NCBI GenBank assembly: GCA_036925085.1
Contig: JAUPFP010000020.1
Location: 3,863,495 to 3,927,494 of the forward strand
Source: Brachycybe producta
Lineage: Eukaryota > Arthropoda > Diplopoda > Playtdesmida > Andrognathidae
Length of the DNA stretch: 64,000 bases
Reading direction: 5' to 3'
Shown piece by piece: positions 1 to 10,903 of this stretch. The notes under the pieces are model-generated. The model saw only the letters and a program-made list of their open reading frames with translations, ran no database searches and was not told where the DNA came from. Both the position numbers and the translations under genes were made by a program. The stretch's first letter is position 1, and each line of letters opens with the position of its first letter.

Positions 1-515
1 TTAACGTTAAATTTCATTACAGATTTTTTTTTTAGTTTATTTAGAATGAGCGTTGCGCATGCGCGATTGCGATCCTCCATTCCGCCAGAAGATTTGCCTT
101 TTTGAGTCGCTCGAAGCGCTCACACGTTTTGGCGCTCAAATTTAGCGCCAAAGTGTCATCTCGATTTGCACTTTTTTTTTCTCCGTTTCGCTCGTTTTTA
201 ATTGTGTTTTAGTCGGTTTTTTAATTGTGTTAATTGACTGCAACATCGTGATTAATTAACTAGTTGTTTATTGACTTTGTTTGTACAGAACATTGTTGTT
301 TTAACTAGTTAGTTAGTGAAATTTCGCGTTTAAAGTGAACTTTGTGTTAGTGCGGTTATGTAATAAGTTTTATTGTTAAAATCTTCGTCTTACGGCCCTA
401 TAAGAGTTCATAAGGTAAATAATTTCAGGTGTTTTTGTATCGTTTGATTGTGAATTGAATTGAATTCTACGTGAATTTGAGCTCGAAATGTTGGGGTTTT
501 ATTTAGATTAGGGAA

Positions 516-650
516 TTCTTTCGATCAGGAGCCACTAGCCTCCAAGCCAGTCTGCGGAGATGTTTATATAAGTTGTGCCGAAGGTGCGAAATACGGCCAA
601 GAGCTGTAGAATCTCCTGCATAGAGGCTAAGCGGCTTCTAATCGAAAGAA
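516..650. repeat. Imperfect hairpin element (about 135 bp)
   Basis: The arm starting TTCTTTCGATCAGGAGCC is matched by a reverse-complement arm ending GGCTTCTAATCGAAAGAA, with a second paired block (AGCCTC / GAGGCT) and a third around CTGCGGAGAT / ATCTCCTGCA. The pairing covers most of the element around a loop of about 50 bases. It may be a small MITE or a structured RNA; I see no tRNA or snRNA signature. Just after it, at about 673-695, a shorter hairpin (AGTGGTCT / AGACCACT) lies before the small ORF. Confidence 0.6.
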
Positions 651-703
651 TAACCTCTTTTCGCCAAATAAAGTGGTCTTTTTTAGTAGACCACTAATTG
701 TAC

Positions 704-1027
704 ATGTATAGGGGAGGTTCACACGAACCACCGTTTTTACGCCACAGTCAAAAAAGTGGCCGAGTCCAGCCACAAGTGGCAATACGAGGTGATCAAGCAT
801 TTTACATCGAGGTCATTCCAGTGGAAAGGACTGACGGCATTCCATTGTTTTCAATGGCGGTCTGTGTGTGTCAAGCAAGACACGTCAACCACTATGTGGC
901 GCTACTTTGTGGAGACATAAAATGTTTTCATGATGCCGAGTCTTGTATGAGTGGAAACAATGCTTTAGAGATGCCGATTTTGGATCAATTTATCGATTTA
1001 CTAATAGATCGATATTTTTTTTTTTAG
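704..1027 (+). CDS. Small unrecognised ORF, possibly a single exon
   Basis: This is an open frame of about 107 codons from an ATG, with an in-frame stop just upstream of it. The translation has mixed composition and is not low-complexity: a central IEVIPVERTDGIPLFSMAV stretch, then RHVNHYVALLCGDIKCFHDA, then an acidic/hydrophobic tail ending in a phenylalanine run encoded by a T tract. The NHYVAL / CFHDA pattern faintly recalls the His-box of ubiquitin-type cysteine peptidases (GHYxA ... W/F-D), but the catalytic Cys region is absent and the similarity is too weak for a name. It may be the last exon of a gene lying to the left, or an old transposon ORF. A TATAG that could serve as a splice acceptor lies at the start. 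I do not recognise it. Confidence 0.25.
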   Translation: MYRGGSHEPPFLRHSQKSGRVQPQVAIRGDQAFYIEVIPVERTDGIPLFSMAVCVCQARHVNHYVALLCGDIKCFHDAESCMSGNNALEMPILDQFIDLLIDRYFFF

Positions 1028-1107
1028 AATTTTATTATTTTTTTCTCAAGATATCAAAAATTTGATTTTTCGTCCTGAATGAAGCGGCTAAAATTGAAAG
1101 ACAAAAG

Positions 1108-1645
1108 GGTCAGAATAAAAGGATGAACGGATGAACATCATAGGTAATCCTAAAACCCGAAACGCAATGCATATACAAATGGATTAACACAAACTTTGGG
1201 ATGAACACTATTAACATGGGTGCAGAACACACAAGTCATGTTTTAAATCGAATTTAATTTTTTACATTCGGGGGAGCTGGGCCCCCCCCCTCCCAAGACC
1301 CCCTGCAACAAACTAAATTACAGGCATCTGTAAACAGCTTCAGAATTTCTTTGGCTCCGCCTTTTTATGAGCGTCAGACCAAATATCAACCAATTAGAAA
1401 TAAAAAAGGACTGGGCATGTGACATCAGGTCCAGTAACAAACCAATTAGAAACTGATGACACTCGTATAGAGACGGAGCCAAAGAAATTCTTAAGCTGTA
1501 TACAAATGCCTCTACTAAATTTAACGTAACTCCACCTAATTACGATGGTTAATAAGTATAGTGTTCATCTATTTCTGTAAGCAATTCAGTTTCGGGTTTT
1601 ACGATTACCCATGATGTTCACCCGTTCATTGGTTCATCCTTTTAA
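1108..1645. mobile_element. TIR element, family W, copy 1 (interrupted by an A-family MITE)
   Basis: The left end (GGGTCAGAATAAAAGGATG, then GAACGGATGAACAT and TCCTAAAACCCGAAAC) is mirrored by the right end (TTTCGGGTTTTACGATTACC, then GATGTTCACCCGTTCATT and GGTTCATCCTTTTAATT). GATGAACA-type words recur inside. The middle is occupied by a separate MITE at 1320-1512. A second copy of the same family lies at about 6648-7680. Confidence 0.7.
1320..1512. mobile_element. Foldback MITE, family A, copy 1
   Basis: Terminal inverted repeats begin ACAGGCATCTGTAAACAGC and continue through a TTTCTTTGGCTCCGCC segment that is mirrored at the right end as GGAGCCAAAGAAA. The flanks AACTAAATT and TACTAAATT agree at 8 of 9 bases and look like a 9-bp target-site duplication. 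It is inserted inside the family W element. Confidence 0.8.
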
Positions 1646-1743
1646 TTCGTCACAGACAAAATAAACAACAAATTAGAGAGAAGTGTTTAAACACTTTTAG
1701 AATCACATTAAATGAAGTAAATCCCTTTCATTAGAATTTTTAA

Positions 1744-4371
1744 TCACGGTAGGAATGTTGAACAACCCCAGTGAATATTCTTTTGAGTCAAAAGTGGCTC
1801 TTCACGAGCCATAGCGACATCCAGTTGTTTCGGAACGATGTTGTTAGTTCGGTTCTGATTGATCTGTTCCAAAATGGACACGATTTCTGCATCTTTTTTC
1901 ATACTTGCCATTTCGTCGGCTTTCATTTTGCTAGCACATTTCTTAGCTTCAAATACACTAGGTAGGTTTAGCACTTTCGGACCATCATTGTCGTAATCGC
2001 CGCTCGTGTCGAAAGATACGATGTCGTCGGAGGAACGACTTTCGGAACGCTGTTCGCAACTGACCATTGTTTCGAGGACTTCGGCATACGCTTCGTCGTT
2101 ACTGTTACGACGAGTACGTGTCGTAAACCTCGGCTGACACTTTAGACTCCAACTATCTTGTAATTGCTGTGTCACGGATTCGGAATGTCTATTGTTTCTT
2201 CTCGTTGCCTTGGAGCTTTCGAACGATAACCAGTCGGTTAGGTTTCGTGTCACTGGCACAAGACGAGGTCGAAACGAATGTTGTTTTCGATTTGTCGTTT
2301 TCGTACGGCTTAACCGAGAAGAACTGAGTAACGGCTTGTTGACAGACTGCGAAGACTGTCGCAAACCGAGTTCTAACAAGAATTTGAGCCATAACGGTGT
2401 GTTGGCTGGTAGATTGGGACGGTGTCGATGTTGGTCCAAACGACACCTTGTGACATTGCTCGAATGTAATTCCGAATTACAGCTTCTTGTTTCTGTAATA
2501 GAACAAACAAAACGTAATTGAGACATTAGTTTATGTCCATGCCACGTTTACACAGTTGACATTTTCTAGACTTTTGTAAAAAGGCAAAGATCAAGCTGCT
2601 TTTTTTGTCGCTTTTCGGTGGGGGTCTGGTCCCTAATCCGATGTATATGCGGTGCCCTACTATATATGTTGCTTTACGTAACAATAAGTTTCGTACGTTA
2701 GCGAAAACGGGCAAAATTTTGGTTGGATGTCGGATGAATGGATGGATGGATTCCGAATGTTGTGGGCGATATATCTTGGGAACAGAACCACCTACAGAAA
2801 AAAGTCACGAGATCTAAAATCATCCACAAGTTTCAATTATGTTACTTATTTAATTTCTTAATTTTAGTGTAATTTAAATCAATTTTTACGCAACAAAGGT
2901 CTATAGATTTCCTTGAATTCCTTGTTTTTTATATCTTGGAAAACATCAACAATATAAAGTCCGTAAACGTGACTTTTAAGGAAACAAGATTATAAAAATC
3001 GTGGCAAATACCATTACTTTGTTGTACGTCGCTAACGGAATCACCAGGTGATTGGTCGACATCGTTCAGTAACGAGATCCGTTGACGAAACCTGTGCCTT
3101 TCATTGGCTTCACATGACTCCCGCTTTTCCAAAGTATCTTCCGAAAAACCTGTTACCTCTTGTTTGGTAACAGTCGGAGAAAATGTCGAGGAACTCTGGA
3201 TCACATCACCGAGTGTCAACCTCCTGAGTCTTACCAAAAGCTGCGAAAAGCTTTTAGACCGGTTTGGTGAATGGCCGAATGACTTCTTCGTGTATTCTCG
3301 TTTACAAAGGCCGCAAATGGTCGTTTTGAGCTTCGTTGTTTCATTTAAACGATAACGAAACGATTTGGAGTCTTGTTCTTGTTGAACTTCTGTATTGCGA
3401 ATCATAGACGACCTTTCTTTCGCTATGTCGCGGTCATGTCTACCTCTGATGAAGAGCCTCATGTCTTGACGTAGTTTCAAGTGGTTGATATGAGCTGAGA
3501 GTTTATTGTAGAGAGATGATGCGAGTGTTATCGCTTGCTGCGAACTCGAACATAGAAAAACATGACACTGAAGAGCGTGTGGTGGAACGTTCATTCGCAT
3601 AACGCAAGCGAAAAACGGTTGATGGTCCGCTTGAAGAAGATTCCAGTTTTGTTCGCTTTTATCTAACCAGATAAAATGTCTAAACGTTTCTTCGGAAATG
3701 TCCATCATATTTTCGGAGAGCAACGGCTCTCGTTCGTCGTTGTCGTCATCGTCGTCTTCAATGAGACATTGTCCGTTTTCGGCAAACGGAAAGAAACCCA
3801 TTCTTAGTCCGGACTTTCCGTCTTTGGATGTACCACTCCTTACGACACATTGAACAGCAGCCCAAAAAGCTATAGTTTGAAACTGATTGAAGCTTTCCAC
3901 AACATCTGTTCCGTCACATTTGACATGCTGGCATCGTAATCCGTTCGAAGTAATCTGCAGAATGGCAGGAACGGATGCGTAATGTTTGTTCATGTACGCC
4001 AAGTAAACTTTCTTCAACGGTCTTTGTAGCATGTGGAATGTCGTCGGTCGTCGTGCTACTGGAACACTGAAGATGTAACGAACTCGTTGAGAACCGTGTT
4101 GCATTCGGTTGTGGCGCAAAACCATATTGTTGTTGTTGTTGTTAATGATGGAATCATTGGAAGAAGAAGGTTCTTGGATGGATGGTTTTGAACTTGAAGA
4201 AGGTGCAGGCTGAACATTTTCGAAGTACTTCGGACTCAACTGAAGTGTGAAACTGTTGCTTCTAACAATGTTGCTTTCGGATTTTTGGCTACGACGGAAC
4301 CAACTCCAACTTTGCTTTAAGGAAATCATTGTAGAATGTTTTTTGTTTTCTAGAGATTCGCAATATTTCAT
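1744..4371 (-). CDS. PTB/PID-like domain protein, two exons, FAM43-like (tentative)
   Basis: The coding sequence joins 4371..3012 and 2492..1744 (minus strand). The donor is ATG|GTATTT and the acceptor TTGTTCTATTACAG|AAAC, giving a 519-bp phase-1 intron. The joined frame is 702 codons plus stop. Residues about 105-305 resemble a PTB/PID fold: a beta-rich stretch (VPAILQITSNGLRCQH), a FFACVMRMN...ALQCHVFLC strand pair and a closing amphipathic helix (SQQAITLASSLYNKLSAH). This order matches the FAM43 family (GLRM...FAW.YRH...LRCHAVLVS...helix), but an acidic insert (EDDDDDND, about residue 206) splits the domain. There is also an Asn run near residue 77. The second exon adds an acidic Ser-rich segment and a Lys/Glu helix. 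PTB proteins are usually cytoplasmic adaptors that bind NPxY-type peptides. The frame stays open about 85 bases upstream of the chosen ATG, so an earlier exon is possible. The splice join is firm; the family name is an inference, and a Numb/Dab-type PTB is an alternative. Confidence 0.7.
2493..3011 (-). other. Intron of the PTB-domain gene
   Basis: This is a GT-AG intron (GTATTTGCC ... TTGTTCTATTACAG) with a pyrimidine-rich 3' end. It splits a codon after its first base, and the two exon frames agree. A competing read-through would add about 28 residues and then stop at 2929. Confidence 0.75.
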
Positions 4372-4382
4372 CAAAAACTTAG

Positions 4383-4870
4383 TTGTTTTTGCACGTTTTT
4401 GTGAAGTTTGAGTTTCATAATTATCAACGACTATATTCGTCGAGAAACTTCAATATGTTTTTTGAACATAAAGTTAAAGTGGTCCTTAATGCTGGAACTT
4501 CTGAAGATTTAGTCTTTTTTGGAGATTTTTTTTCTCAGCATATACCTGATATTGAGATTTTTTTGTGAATTGTTTAAATCAGATGTTCCATGGGCTTCAT
4601 GTGGTCCTGGAGGGGAACTTCCACGGTGTTTTAGACACTTGTTGCAGAAGTTGAAACGCTCGAGGGTTTCGAATCACTGTAAAGAAAACATAGTTTGATT
4701 AGCTGATGTGTTGAAAACAAAGATATCAGAAGTCCTGAGACGAACTTTCACTGATTATTGAGAAGTCATTAGAGTAAGGTAGCTGGATAGTTGAGTTTTC
4801 TTTCCCCCTCCCAGTTCACAGTTATGCGAAAATTTAATACTTTTAGGAATTTTTCATTATGAAAAAATTC
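4383..4870. other. Upstream flank of the PTB gene, no feature seen
   Basis: No ORF of substance and no convincing TATA element on the minus strand. The part near 4590-4660 (GGAACTTCCACGGTGTTTTAG) already resembles the units of the degenerate tandem array further right. Confidence 0.4.
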
Positions 4871-4877
4871 TCATGGA

Positions 4878-5006
4878 AGAAACACACGCTGAAAAAAGTT
4901 CCACTGAATTTTACTTTTAATTAAACCATTTACGAGAAAAAAAAACGCAGAATTTATTTTTATTTCTGTTTTCTGATATTTTTTCAGCATGTGTGATTCT
5001 TCCCTA
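4878..5006. mobile_element. Short hairpin MITE, family AA, copy 1
   Basis: AAGAAACACACGCTGAAAAAA at the left is mirrored by TTTTTTCAGCATGTGTGATTC at the right. The same ends recur at 50279-50452, so this is a dispersed family. Confidence 0.65.
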
Positions 5007-5019
5007 TGTGTTTTACAAA

Positions 5020-5760
5020 CTAGAACAGTTGATGTTCCAACAACCATGATATCTTATTGCAGTGAGAAACTTTGACAAGAGTTTTAGAACACAGTTTTAG
5101 CAGCAGATGATCCAACAGTTAGGAACTTCCACAGTTATAGAATACAGTTATAAAGGATGTTCCAACAACCAAATATCAAAATCTGACAAAGAACTTCCAA
5201 AGTTGAATAAACATAGTTTCAGCAGATGATCCAACAAGTAATACCTCAAAGTCTAGGGAAGAACTTCGACAGTTTTTGAACACCGTTTTTCAGCAAGATG
5301 GTCCAAGATCTCGAATTTCAGTGAGAAACGTTGATGTCCAAGCGTTTTTTGAACACCGTTTGAGCCGAGATTATCCGACAACCAAGATATCGAAGTCCTC
5401 CAGTGAGGAACTTCCCCACAGTTCTTGAATACAGTTTCAATGGATGTTCCAATAACCAAGATCTCGAAGTCTGATCAAGAACTTCAGACAAGAGACAAGT
5501 ACTTACTTTCAGCAGGTGATCCAACTACGAAGATCTCTGAAGTCCAGTGAGGAACTTCCACAGAGTTTTAGAACAAAGTTTCAGCAGATGATTCAACAAG
5601 CAAATACCTTGAATTCTAAGGAAGAACTTCGACAGTTTTTGAACACCGTTTTTCAGCAAAGATGGTCAAAGATCTAGAATTTCAGTGAGCACAGTTTTGA
5701 ACACAGTTTGAGCAGATTATCCGACAACTCAACCAAGATCTTGAAATTCTACTGAGGAGA
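5020..5760. repeat. Degenerate tandem array, unit about 75-85 bp
   Basis: The words GATGATCCAACAA, GAGGAACTTC(G/C)ACAG, TTTTAGAACACAGTTT and CAGCAGATGATCC recur in the same order about nine times with indels. Short ORFs on both strands here only reflect the repeat. It sits about 650 bp upstream of the PTB gene start. Confidence 0.75.
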
Positions 5761-6231
5761 ACGTTTACCGAGTTTTTTTTTGGACAATAAGGAAAACGCG
5801 TCGTTTTTTTGGGGGGGGGGATTTTTCCGAATTGAATAGAAAACTTTTTTTTTACCCAACCGTTTTCATAAAAATGTTTTAAAGAGAAAAAAAAAAGTTT
5901 TCAAAATGAAAAGTTTCTTATTCGCTTGGTATTTATTAAATGCTTCAAAGTCATCTTCGAGTCAGTGAATTTTTTTTATTTTTATTCAACTTGTTCGCGG
6001 CTTTTGAGAAAGGTTTTTTTTGGGGTTGTATTTTTGAGAATCGTCGTGACGAATAATAAAACTCGAGATTTCTTTCTTTTGCGGAAATTTTTTTTTTGTA
6101 TGTGTGTTTGGTGAACTTTCTTCAGATTTTTTTTGTGCTCCTTTTTTTTTTCATAACCATACAATTGACCATTGAATAAAATCATTCATGTTGAAACAGC
6201 AGCATCATGTGGAAGAAAAAAGAGATCCATA

Positions 6232-6260
6232 TAAACAACAACAACAACAACAACAACAAA
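6232..6260. repeat. (CAA)n microsatellite
   Basis: An uninterrupted run of about nine CAA/ACA triplets. The AT-rich region 5760-6640 otherwise holds homopolymer runs, a TAA microsatellite at 6371-6390 and no gene. Confidence 0.8.
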
Positions 6261-6647
6261 CGGCAACTTGCCATTAAATAATAATCTATTGAATTGATTC
6301 ATTGGAGAAAGAAAGGGATTTTTTTCTTCCAATGATCTCTTTCGGTTGATCCAGAAGAATGTCTTTTGTAATAATAATAATAATAATAAAAAGGGTTATA
6401 TCTTTCGCTTTAAATCTTCCAAAATGAACTTTTTCTTTATGAAATTGATATTTGAAAGGTAGAGAACAACGTTATTTCAAGTTTATCTTTCAGTTTTGGA
6501 AGTTAAAAATGACTGAATCCTTTGTTATAGTTCAGTTAGTGACTTACTGGCCATGCACTGGTCAAAGATGTTTTGCAGTGGATTGTGAACTTGGTAAAAC
6601 TGAACCATATGAAATTAATAGTAGAAGGTGGAGAACAGCGTTTTCCA

Positions 6648-7680
6648 TAAAGATGAACGAATGAACGGGATGTACGGATGAACATTGAGGGAAACTCTAA
6701 AACCCGACACAGACTGCATATAGAATTGGATGAACACTATATTAAAATAGATGAACACAAATTTTAAAGGGATGAACAGAGAGAAATAAAGACATGAACA
6801 TGGTTTTATGGGAGATGAACCATTTTCATCACCATAAAACCGTGGTGTTCTCCATAAAACCGTGGTGTTCTCCATAAAACCGTGTTGTTCTCTATAAAAC
6901 CGTGTTGTTCTCTATAAAACGGTGTTTCTCTCTATAAAACGGTGTTTCTCTCCATAAAACCGTGTTTCTCTCCATAAAACCGTGTTTCTCTCCATAAAAC
7001 CGTGTTCCTCTCCATAAAACCGTGTTTCTCTCCATAAAACCGTGTTTCTCTCCATAAAACCGTGTTTCTCTCCATAAAACCGTGTTTCTCTCCATAAAAC
7101 CGTGTTTCTCTCCATAAAACCGTGTTTCTCTCCATAAAACCGTGTTTCTCTCCATAAAACCTTGTTCCTCTCCATAAAACCGTGTTTCTCTCCATAAAAC
7201 CGTGTTTCTCTCCATAAAACCGTGTTCCTCTCCATAAAACCGTGTTCCTCTCCATAAAACCGTGTTCCTCTCCATAAAACCGTGTTCCTCTCCATAAAAC
7301 CGTGTTCCTCTCCATAAAACCGTGTTTATCTTCCTGAAAACCGTGTTCCTCTCCATAAAACCGTGTTTATCTTCCTGAAAACCGTGTTCCTCTCCCTTAA
7401 AACCATGTTCCTCTTCCTTAAAACCATGTTCCTCTCCCTTAAAACCATGTTCCTCTTCCTTAAAACCATGTGCCTCTCCCTTAAAACCATGTGCCTCTCC
7501 CTTAAAACCATGTTCATTCCTTTAAAGTATGTTCATTTTTTTATGCCTCTATGTTCATCCCTTTAACATTTGTGTTCATCCATATTAATGTAGTGTTCAT
7601 CCAAATTTATGTGCTTTCTGTGTAGGGTTTTAGAGTTACCCCCAATGTTCATCCGTTCATCTTTTTTTTATCCTGACCCA
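6648..7680. mobile_element. TIR element, family W, copy 2 (hosts a minisatellite)
   Basis: The left part (GATGAACATTGAGGGAAACT, then CTAAAACCC) is mirrored by the right part (GGGTTTTAGAGTTACCCCC, then AATGTTCATCCGTTCATC and TATCCTGACCC). The right terminus matches the left terminus of copy 1 in inverted orientation. Almost all of the centre is a 20-bp tandem repeat. Confidence 0.7.
6831..7516. repeat. 20-bp minisatellite, about 34 units
   Basis: The unit is CCATAAAACCGTGTTTCTCT with few substitutions. From 6841 to 7320 the period is exactly 20 bp. The last part (about 7331-7516) shifts to a variant with CCTTAAAACCATGTTCCTCT and 20-24 bp spacing. All three minus frames are open because the 20-bp unit lacks stops and 20 is not a multiple of 3; this is not evidence of a protein. 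Confidence 0.95.
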
Positions 7681-7701
7681 AGTATGAGTTGGTGTTACCT
7701 T

Positions 7702-8070
7702 TTGACCACTGGTTAGACAGTGCAAGATGCAGATGAAATAGTTTAGAATCCAAGAAAACAGTTCCACACATTAATATTTTCACTTGACCACTGGACTCAT
7801 CACTTGTAGAGATGACTTTAGAAATCCATTCAAGTTTTTTGTTTTGTTCTACAGTTTAGTTGAATGCAACTTGACCACTGGTCAAATTAAACCCATTGTG
7901 GATTAGAACTAAATAAAAAAAAAACCACAGTTCAACATAGTCTCGTCTCCTTACAGTGTTTAGCACCGCTTGACCACTGGTTTGTTTTACAAAATGTTCT
8001 TTCTTCTTCATCCGCTGACTTGAAATCCACACTTAAAACAGCTGAGATGGTTTTCTCGCTTGACCACTGG
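7702..8070. repeat. Five spaced copies of TTGACCACTGG
   Basis: The identical 11-mer TTGACCACTGG occurs on the plus strand starting at 7702, 7784, 7871, 7970 and 8060, a spacing of 82-99 bp. The sequence between the copies is much less alike. It may be the conserved core of a decayed tandem array or a cluster of binding sites. Confidence 0.8.
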
Positions 8071-8639
8071 TCAGTTTCTTTGCAAATTCATGCAATATAC
8101 GTGTTCATTTAAAGTTAATAATGGATTTCTAACTTTTGGCTTCAGTTTTGAACTTCAGTGACTTTCGGACAGAAATTGTTAAAAAAAAAGCTTAAGATGA
8201 TTTTGTGACACTGTTGTTACACAAACACAAGTTGATACAAAATGTTTTTATTTTGTAAACTTGTGTGTTTTTCATTTCTGGCCACTTAATTCATGAATTT
8301 AAGTCCAACCCCCTTTTTTTTCTCTTCTCTTTCTCGACCTATGTTTTTTTTTAAATAGTAATAATAATAAAAGAAAGCCTCGTCCTTTTTTCTTCGTTGC
8401 TTTTTTTGCTCAACCGAATCTAATGACTTTTTGTGGTCTGTTGTTGTCCACCTACCTATAATATGTCATGTCCTTCTTCTTCTTCAAGTTCCTCTTTTCA
8501 TTACGAATAAAAATTATTTCCAGTAGGGGTTTAAATTAAAATTGTGGTGAGCAATCTTTTTTAAATTGCGGGCCACACGAATTAGTTTTGTTTTAAAATA
8601 AGAGCATTTTTTTTTACAAGAAAGTCTTTAACTGTTGGG

Positions 8640-9790
8640 ACAATAGGTAAACTGGACTAGAGCTTATAAACTGGACCAGAGCTAAACAGGTCAAAAACTA
8701 AACTCGAGAAAACTTAAAATCGGTAAACTCGGGAAAAAAAAACTAAGCTTGGCATGAAAGTCACATGATCTAAACCGAGCATGACCTGGACAAGAGCTGC
8801 AATAATGGAAAGGAGCTTAAACTTGACAAGATCTAAACTGGATGAGAGTTAAACAGAGTAAAAAAAATGAACTGGTAAAAACTGAAACTAAAAGTGTAAA
8901 CTGGACAAAAACTACCAGTGGACAGGAGCTGGACTTGACAGGAGCTGGACTTGACAGGAGCTGAACTTGACAGGAGCTGGACTTGACAGGAGCTGGACTT
9001 GACAGGAGCTGGACTTGACAGGAGCTGGACTTGACAGGAGCTGGACTTGACAGGAGCTGAATGTTATAAAAGCTAAACTTGGCAAAACCTAAACGTGACA
9101 AGAACTAAAATGGACGAGAGCTAAACAGTGTAAAAAGCTGAACTGGTCAAAACTGAAACTAAAAGTGTAAACTGGACAAAAACTACCAGTGGACAGGAGC
9201 TGGACTTGACAGGAGCTGGACTTGACAGGAGCTGGACTTGACAGGAGCTGGACTTGACAGGAGCTGGACTTGACAGGAGCTGGACTTGACAGGAGCTGGA
9301 CTTGACAGGAGCTGGACTTGAAAGGAGCTGGACTTGACAGGAGCTGGACTTGACAGGAGCTGGACTTGACAGGAGCTGAATGTTATAAAAGCTAAACTTG
9401 GCAAAACCTAAACGTGACAAGAACTAAAATGGACGAGAGCTAAACAGTGCAAAAAGCTGAACTGGTCAAAACCGAAACTAAAAGTGTAAACTGGATAAAA
9501 GCAACCAGTGGACAAGAGTTAAACTTGACATGCACTACTGGACAAGAGCTAAACAAAATAAGAGGTAAACAGTACAAGAGCTGAATTAGGTTAAAAACTA
9601 AACTTGATAAAAAAAAAAGCTAAAAACCTACCTGGAAAAAAGAAATAGAGAAAAGCTAAACTTGTAATGAGCTTAGTCCTGGACTACAGTACACTGAACA
9701 AAAAAAGCTAAACAAAAAAAAAGTTTTACTACGGGACAAGAATTATTTAGCTGAACTGGACAAAAGATAAGCTTATTAAACAGGAAAAAT
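8640..9790. repeat. 16-bp satellite with higher-order repeats
   Basis: The pure blocks 8932-9059 and 9193-9378 consist of the unit GGAGCTGGACTTGACA repeated about 8 and 12 times. Around them a longer unit (GGACGAGAGCTAAACAGTG, then AACTGGTCAAAACTGAAAC and a TAAACTGGACAAAAACTACC segment) occurs three times, near 8835, 9112 and 9432. The margins are degenerate words of the form ACTGGACAAGAGCTAAAC. ORFs here, read as SSPAPVKSSSCQVQLL repeats, are artefacts. Confidence 0.9.
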
Positions 9791-10220
9791 ATATTTAACA
9801 AAACAACTGGAGAAAGTCAAAAGTTAATTGAAAATGATTATAACAGAGCTCAATTCTCTGAAGTGTATCTATGGGTGCATTTGAAAACACCTTGCAGTCT
9901 ACAAAGCCCTCCAAGAAATGAAACAGAAGGCGTTTGAAAACATCGAGCAAGTATATTTGAAATCGACTCAAGTCGCTTACTCACTCGCACTCTTAACATT
10001 ATCTAACGTAAATTACAGGAAATTATTACAATAATTAATAACTGGTATCAAGTGCGGTGATGTGATGAATATTCTAGATGCTAAACAGCACATTAATTAA
10101 TTAATATTGAATTAACAGAAATGTATATAACATTATAATGATCTTCATTGATCTAGGATCTACTGAGGTATCACAACAATTATTATTTACCTATTTTTTA
10201 AAAAAACGAAATATATAAAC

Positions 10221-10645
10221 TAGAGGTGAGACAAATCCTAAATTTTCTCGAATCCAAATCCTAAAAGGTTCTCGAATCAATTCCTCGAATCCTTCATATA
10301 AGAATTTTATATTATTCATTAAGAAGATATTAAATTATATAATATTAAATTATATAATATTAAATATTAAATTATTAATAATTAAAAACAAGTGTGGCTT
10401 CACTCAGGGTCGCCACAAAGTGATCCGGATAACCACCGAAATTGCAACAGTCGCCGGTTTTTTTTGTTAGTGAACGCGCTTCTATTGGAAGTCAATGGAT
10501 TTAAAACTAATTTTACCAAAGTTTTTAAGTTTTTTTTAGGTTAGGATTCGAAAAATTCGAAAGTCTAAAAACGCGCGAAGATTCGAGTTTTTGAATCTCG
10601 AATATTTTTCAAGGTTCGCGGGATTCGAGGATTCGAATCTGGAAA
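10221..10645. mobile_element. hAT-like MITE, family G, copy 1
   Basis: It begins TAGAGGTGAGACAAATCC and ends with repeated GATTCGAGGATTCGAATC words, matching the better-preserved copy at 38269-38624. The core shares TGTGGCTTCACTCAGG and GGTTAGGATTCGAAA. No duplication is visible at this copy, and the right end is worn. Confidence 0.65.
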
Positions 10646-10903
10646 GTCCGTTTTTTTTTGTACGAACTTACTAAAAAAATGACTATAAAAAAGGTAAGAT
10701 TTGAATTTCTTTCAAAAAAAGTTAAATGGGAAAAGTTTCATAAAACTTCTCGCAAAAAGTTCGTTCAATAAGCACACTCGGAACTTTTTTTTTATCCATT
10801 AAGTCATGGTTAAACCAATTTGAGTGTAAACCAAATAGTATTTTTTCAATGTAAATGAAGCTATAATGAATTAAGAGTCTTGCGGACTTCATGAAGAACA
10901 TAA

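Noticed and set aside
2929..3011. C-terminal extension of the PTB protein ending at 2929
   Set aside because: A consensus donor at 3012/3011 and a phase-matched acceptor at 2493 fit better; the read-through residues look intronic. Kept as an alternative isoform at most.
6892..7356. Three overlapping minus-strand ORFs of 127-154 codons reading ERNTVLWRETRFYGEKHGFM repeats
   Set aside because: They are the three frames of a stop-free 20-bp minisatellite; every frame cycles through the same residues, so openness carries no coding signal.
6831..7516. Possible CRISPR-like array (20-bp repeats)
   Set aside because: The units are contiguous with no unique spacers, and the DNA is eukaryotic.
8817..9420. 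Minus ORFs rich in SSPAPVKSSSCQVQLL
   Set aside because: Direct translation of the 16-bp satellite.
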